DNA of 64,000 nucleotides from Juglans regia (lineage: Eukaryota > Streptophyta > Magnoliopsida > Fagales > Juglandaceae): contig NC_049912.1 of NCBI RefSeq assembly GCF_001411555.2, positions 4,666,317-4,730,316 of the forward strand. Direction: 5' to 3'. The first letter of the stretch is position 1. Each line of letters begins with the position of its first letter. This document shows positions 58,571 through 64,000 of the stretch, one piece after another. A program made the translations under genes and the position numbers. The notes beneath the pieces are model-generated. The model had not been told where the DNA came from. It saw only the letters and a list, made by a program, of their open reading frames with translations, and ran no database searches.

Positions 58571-59145
58571 TTAACAGAAAACTTCCACACAAGTTAATGA
58601 TGCATGCATGGCAGTAAAAGCATGAATGCATAATCAAATCATAAGTAATCATAGCATAACTTGACATACAACATAACATAACTGGCATAACTTAAACTTA
58701 AACTAAAGCTTAGCATGAACGTGACTTGAAACATAACATGGACTTGAAACATAGCATGAACATAAACTTGAAATATAACATGGACTTGAAACATAACATG
58801 AACGTGAACATGCATAATTTGAACATGAACTTGAGCATGACATAACATAAATGTGAGCTTGGAACATAACGTAAATGTGAACATAACAGAACATGAACTT
58901 AAAACATATTCTTGTCTCATGGGATTATCATGATTACGTGAACGTAAACTTGAACATAACATAACGTGAACTTGAAACATAACTTGAACGTGAAATACAT
59001 GAACTTAAAATCTTATTCAATAGACTTAATCATTAAAGTGACCATATGGGTGCTACACAGGTCCCCTTGAGTCGTATGTCCCTGCCGATTACCGCATCAC
59101 ATCACAGGTTTCTATACCAGCTGTGAGTACGTTAATACGTACTCT

Positions 59146-59335
59146 ACAGTTGTTGTAGCTTCACGTATTCTACGTGTCACAATTGTTGTGTCTCACGTAG
59201 TGTATGCTCCACAGTTGTTGTGGCCCCATACTTCATGCTCCACAGTTGTTGTGGCCCCATACTTCATGCTCCACAGTTATTGTGGCCCCATGACTTATTT
59301 GTTTGTGCCACACTTGATGTGGACACACGTAACAT
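59146..59335. repeat. 31-bp hairpin repeat in the LTR
   Basis: GCTCCACAGTT occurs at 59,206, 59,237 and 59,268 (31-bp steps). Each unit holds CCACA-GTTGT-TGTGG. Flanking degenerate units read CTACA-GTTGT-TGTAG (59,149) and CCACA-CTTGA-TGTGG (59,316). Confidence 0.8.
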
Positions 59336-62300
59336 AATGTGTGGCACCATCGGCGTTAGTGTCTGGCGCGCTCCGGTGACAAGCTAATTAGGCCTCATTC
59401 GCAACCTGTTGACTGTACTTTGTCAAACCAGGAAATTTCACACATATTTAGACACTCCAGCTTGAACAAAGGAGTTCCACTAGGATATTACCCCATCCTA
59501 GCACTTAGGGTCGTGATTGACATGAATAACTTAATTGGCATACATGACGTTTCGTAACGTGACGTAACATGAACGTGACATAAAAGACAAAAGTCTTGAC
59601 GTAGCATAACGTGACATGAACGTAAGATGACAGACATGACATATTTCAAGACATAAATATAACAGAGTACATTTCATAACATGACATACATGTAACATGC
59701 AACATTTCGTAACATGGCATACCATATAACAAACAACATTTCTTAACATGGTGTAACATGTGACAGTGAATATTATGTGACATGAAATACATGTAACATA
59801 TGGCATACTTAACTTAACATGACATACTTGCAATGTATAGGAATACGTGACAGAATATCTTGTGTAACAGATGAATAATTCATGACAGAATAAATTTTGT
59901 GTAACAGATAAATATGTAATGACTTGGCATGACACATATGATAACATGCATACATACAATTTAGTTCCCTTACTTATCACTCATACACATTAAACTGATA
60001 ATAAGTTAAAAGCTAACTTACCTCGATCGTCGCATTCTACTAGAATAAAGCACGAAACACAAGAAACTGTAAGAGGATATTCTAAAAGTTAGAAATTAAT
60101 TACTAACAATTAGAAATGTGAAAAGAGGCAACTTAGAGTAAAATTAATATTTTACCCTCTACATGTGGGCAAATGACCATTTTACCCCTAACTTAAGGAT
60201 TTGACATCCTAATTCTAAAAATTACCAAAATTTATATACCTCATGTAAATTTTGTCCCAAACTCAAATATCGACTCAGAAAAATTTAAAACCAATCACAA
60301 CTATGAAAAACTCACTATGGCCAAAACCTACATAGGCCATTTGTCTTGATTTTGATTGCAATTCTTTCAAGTTTCAAAACTCATGAATAAACCAAAATCT
60401 TGTAACAAGGATCTTCCTATCCTAAGTTTAAAAACACACTTAAAAAATATCCATTAAGAAAAAGCTAATTATCAACACCAAACTTTTTGTAAAAAGACCC
60501 AAACGTTTTAACAAAAAGTAAACCTTAAATCACAAGTTTTGACCTTAATAAAAACATCTCCAAGAATTCCAAAAGATCAAATCTTTCTTCTAACATATTC
60601 ATAACATCATCCTGAGATCAAACATATTTTCAATCATCAAACAAAACTCACCAAAAATCACAAAACAACACTTGGAATTTTTGGTTTTAAACTTAGTCCA
60701 AAACAGAAACTGTTTTTCCCAACTAACTTTGATCAATCTCCTGATCCATGGCTTAAAGACATGTGATCTTCAAACTAACACATAACATGGTTTAAAAATG
60801 TGTCCTAAAGAAGATCCAACCATCAAACTTAAAATCACATGGCTCAAATTTAATAAAACATGGATCTAACTCAAAAACATCAAATTTTAGGCCTAACCGA
60901 AATCCTCTTGCATAGAAAATCATATCTTTAAGACTAATACTAAATATCTTCGAAATAACATCCTAACATGTATATAAGAGGCTTAGGATCATCATATAAA
61001 AATATCAAAGCCTTTGGAATAAGATTAAACCACGAAATATTCAAACTTTCACAAAATAGAAACTGTTTTTCCACTTCCAGTTTTCAAGTTTCTAACTCTA
61101 AGAAAATCTATCATCAAAAGCTTTACTGATCAAATGAGCATGGAATGAGACTAATAAGATATCCACGGAAACTAGACTCAAAGACGAACAACTCATGTGA
61201 AGGAATAAACTTTTTAAAATACTTACAAAGGATCAAAAATGGCCACGCAAAAAGACCCAGAAATCTGCCCGAGAGAGCTCTTTTGGGTTTCTCTCTAAGA
61301 ACGGGGGAAAGAAGTGATAAAATTGAGAGAAGTGTGTCTTATACGACCTTAGACTTCTGAAGGGGGAAGTTGTGGGCTGGAATGACCCTTGATTGGAGGT
61401 GGCTATGTGACATAAAGTGGAGAATAGTGAGGGGCAAATACTGCCAGCAGCAGCTGTGAAAGATGGAGGTTGATGGAGTGGATTTCTCCTTCACATCAAG
61501 GCACTATTGGGTGCAGCCAATGGCAGTGGATGGTCTGCCATGTGGGGGAGGAAACTTCTCCAAGAAGCTTTGCCAAGGTGGCCAATTTCGTGGGCCTTGG
61601 TGGGCCCCACCAAGTGGGCTTCAATTTGGGGTTTAAAGGGGGTTTGGTTAGGGTTTGAGATGCTATTAAGCCCAAAACCAATTTTTCTTGGCCCAATCAA
61701 ATTTTCAGGATTTAAAAGGTTGGATAATGATGTCATAACAAGGATTTGATTAATTAATAGCATATCGAAGTGATTTAATCAAGTGATTAAACACAATGCT
61801 AGAAATCGGGTTAAAAAGGGTTTGGAGACCAACTTTAGGGTTTGGGGAAACCGTTTAGGATTTCGGTTTCAATCAAGCTTTTGGGGTTTCAATTGGATTC
61901 CAACCATTTAGGGTTTTGCTAGGGTTGAAACCCTCTTTGGTTTGGCACAATCTGGTTGATCAGATGAAACAAAGTTTTACTTAGGTGACATGATGTCACA
62001 CCTTGACTTCCTTCACAAATCCATCTAATGGTTCCTCTTTGTACCAAGTCTCTAATATTTTTCACTATGTGTGGCTAAGATCTTGCCAAGTGTCCAAATA
62101 AAACTCCTCCAACCTAATTTGGATATTTCACACTATGATTTTGAAAACACTGCACTATGTGCGCTTATCGAGGTTACTATTCACTCCAAAAAAATGCATA
62201 ATAAACTTAGTACTGAAAGATTCCAAATATTCATATTAACCTATAGTGAAAATCGTTTACCGAAATTCAACCCCGAAGTGCCCTTAAAAATAATTTCATA

Positions 62301-62590
62301 AATTTCAACAGACGTTTCGTCCGGAATTATAAAAAATGGTTATTGCATCATAAAATCCTAAATAATCAACTGAGTCTAATGGCGTAGACCAAAACACAAT
62401 CTGATACTTCTAACTACCTCAAATAATTAAACTCATAAATCTAGCACCATAGTGAGTGATAACACTGATTATAATGACAGACTAAAACCTGAGCGATTAG
62501 TCGATTCGTAAAAACTTATTGGGTTTTCACGAGATTCCTAAAGTCAATAGAAATTCCATCAATGAATTTCTAGCGGGCTGTTACAGCGGG

Positions 62591-63010
62591 TTACTACAAA
62601 TAAATTCTAGCATCAATACCAAAATGGAAACGACAACAAAAATTTACATCTAGGGCCAAAAACCCACTATCACCATCAAAAACAAAAACGATCGATAGAA
62701 TATGCACTCTTTGCTAACAACAAAACGATCTCATGCAATCCATCAGGCAAACTTCCATACAAGCAAACTCAAAGCCGAGTCTCTTGATTAGTAGTAAACA
62801 ACATCAATGACAATCCCTTAGCTGCTTCAACCTTAGCTATAAGTTCAACAAAGCCGGGTCCCTAGACTCATTGAAAACTACAAGTGGCGACAACCCCTTG
62901 ACTACCTGAACCTGTGCAGTCAAGTACATCTGAACAAGCCGAGCTCAGCGCTCGCACTTTGTGCGGTCGAGTACGCCTACCTTTGCCCCTGATGAGTGTC
63001 AGAATGTCTT
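62591..63010 (+). mobile_element. Right part of the LARD-like element
   Basis: Degenerate copies of the 77-bp repeat continue here (CAAAGCCGAGTCTCTTGATT near 62,770, CAAAGCCGGGTCCC near 62,850, CAACCCCTTGACTACCTGAA near 62,900). This shows that the same host element resumes after the solo LTR. Confidence 0.6.
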
Positions 63011-63817
63011 TTTCGTAAAATAAAAAATAAAAATTATGATAGTATTTCCTAGTATGATCTCGTAAAAACCAAACCTGACAAGACCTTTATAACCTGTTGT
63101 CTATGCAAACCTAATTCTCGCATTTTTTTTTCTAGGCAAGCTTATTATGGATATATTTAACAGTTACAGGATACAATAGTCAACAAGGTGGGAGGCCCCT
63201 ACATTTAACTTCTTTTCTTTTTTTTAAAAGGTTCTAGGTCAATAACTTGACCCCTACCCATTTCCCACAAGGGGAAACTGCTTGAAGCGGTTTTGATACA
63301 GTCCAATAAAAGTTATCGGATTATAATACTACAACTAAAAGTCACAGTGTAGAAACTTGCACTGCGTTTTGCTGGTCTGGACTGGCTGCCAGAGACTTCT
63401 ACTACTTTTTTCCCACGATCCTTTGTTACGATAAGCGAAAATGTAGATACATAGCAAATAGGAGATCCGTCGAGTCGCCGGAGGACAACGATTAGGGACT
63501 GTGGTGGCTCGTGGGGGACCACTCTGGGCGTGTGTAGGACGGTCGGATATGAAGAATTCCATGTCGCTGGCCCCAGAAGTGCCGGGTGTGGCTGCAACTG
63601 CATCTTCTCCTTGCGATGGCGTGTGGATCTCACGTGCACTTTGGACAACGCGTGTTACTTACGCGCAACTCCTTTCGAAATATTCTTCAGAGGCCTGAAA
63701 GATTAGAGCTGGGGAATCCTGTAGTGCGGCGCGTGGTGGTCGTTGGGCTCCGAAAAGGAGCAGATCAACCTCTCTCCTTGCTATGGACAAAAAACAAAAA
63801 AAAAGACCAGCCATCTC
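63011..63817. other. Unclassified sequence
   Basis: AT-rich to 63,340, then GC-rich to 63,780. Frames up to 111 codons exist on both strands, but none shows a recognisable domain. Confidence 0.35.
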
Positions 63818-64000
63818 TTTCAGAGCCAATTCTGTGACAATAGTATTGTATCTTTAGGCACGAGTTATAACAAAGCAAAAATACATGATGGAGCAAGCGT
63901 TTCCATAGTATTATTATGAGTAGTGATATACTTATAACTCTCTTACAACTATTGTAGCATATAAATGAAGAAAATTTTAATATTTTTAATGACGTTGCAC
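63818..64000. repeat. Dispersed repeat, copy 2 (cut by window end)
   Basis: Matches 52,298-52,488 in the same orientation up to the last base. Confidence 0.8.

Larger units (their letters stand above)
58096..62585 (+). mobile_element. 4,490-bp solo LTR, Gypsy-type
   Basis: Starts TGTGACACCCACAGATTCC and ends AGCGGGCTGTTACA, with perfect GCGGG target duplications (58,091-58,095 and 62,586-62,590). The conserved hairpin is 450 bp in. Two zones are rich in AACATGAACTTGAA/ACATAACATG words (58.65-59.0 and 59.53-59.95 kb), a 31-bp tandem repeat lies at 59.2 kb, and CTTACCTCGATCGTCGC at 60,019. No coding domains. It splits the host LARD-like element. Confidence 0.85.

Noticed and set aside
58639..59980. 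Met/Cys/His-rich minus-strand frames of 113 and 149 codons
   Set aside because: They come from ACATGAACTTGA-type word repeats in the solo LTR.
63313..63837. Frames of 111 and 83 codons near the right end
   Set aside because: Opposite-strand overlap, no domain recognised, no splice or start support.

Overview
The window is repeat-dense nuclear DNA of a flowering plant, most likely a woody eudicot. Evidence: coding exons with GT-AG introns, a plant U-box-family receptor-like kinase gene, plant LINEs with a DUF4283-type ORF1 and an RNase H tail, PIF/Harbinger and hAT elements, a tRNA-derived SINE and very long Gypsy-type LTRs. The style of the small MITEs (TTTGGAT ends, TCTCATCTCATC cores) reminds me of Fagales (walnut/oak order), but that is recollection and not proof. 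No intact host gene is visible.

Host sequence: the only recognisable host gene is a U-box-type protein kinase (PUB32/33-like) at 45,557-50,568. It is dead: a 2,875-bp solo LTR with a perfect 5-bp target duplication (CTAAA) sits in a coding exon, there is a frameshift and stop before the activation-segment end, and no N-terminal USP or C-terminal U-box exon is seen. The 3' end of a second copy opens the window (1-276 plus 3' flank to about 1,043). A third copy of the 3' flank only, broken by insertions, lies at 20,812-21,252 and 22,987-23,290.

Layout: 0-1 kb kinase copy A; 1-2.1 kb LINE endonuclease remnant; 2.1-8.2 kb Gypsy-type LTR filled with a fold-back MITE and an ORF1-only Harbinger element; 8.2-10.3 kb second Harbinger-like element; 10.3-12.6 kb minus-strand LTR; 13.0-13.3 kb SINE; 13.6-13.8 kb LINE RNase H tail; 14.4-20.8 kb three head-to-tail copies of one dead LINE segment plus a LINE ORF1 fragment; 20.8-23.3 kb kinase copy C with a hAT element and a nested 591-bp solo LTR; 24.0-29.5 kb a giant (5,537 bp) solo LTR; 29.5-30.4 kb Copia 3' end; 30.8-31.4 kb hAT MITE; 33.3-36.2 kb internally deleted LINE with a perfect 15-bp TSD; 36.6-44.5 kb degenerate Harbinger with both ORF1 and transposase; 45.6-51.2 kb kinase copy B; 52.8-58.1 and 62.6-63.0 kb a non-coding Gypsy/LARD-like element with duplicated leader and 77-bp repeats, split by a 4,490-bp solo LTR (58.1-62.6 kb).

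Most notable: the long LTRs share a position-conserved hairpin with covarying arms followed by GTAAG/GCAAG, and two carry minisatellites whose units fold into hairpins with compensatory changes. The 14.4-20.3 kb LINE array was amplified after the LINE had already died, because all three units share the same stop codon.
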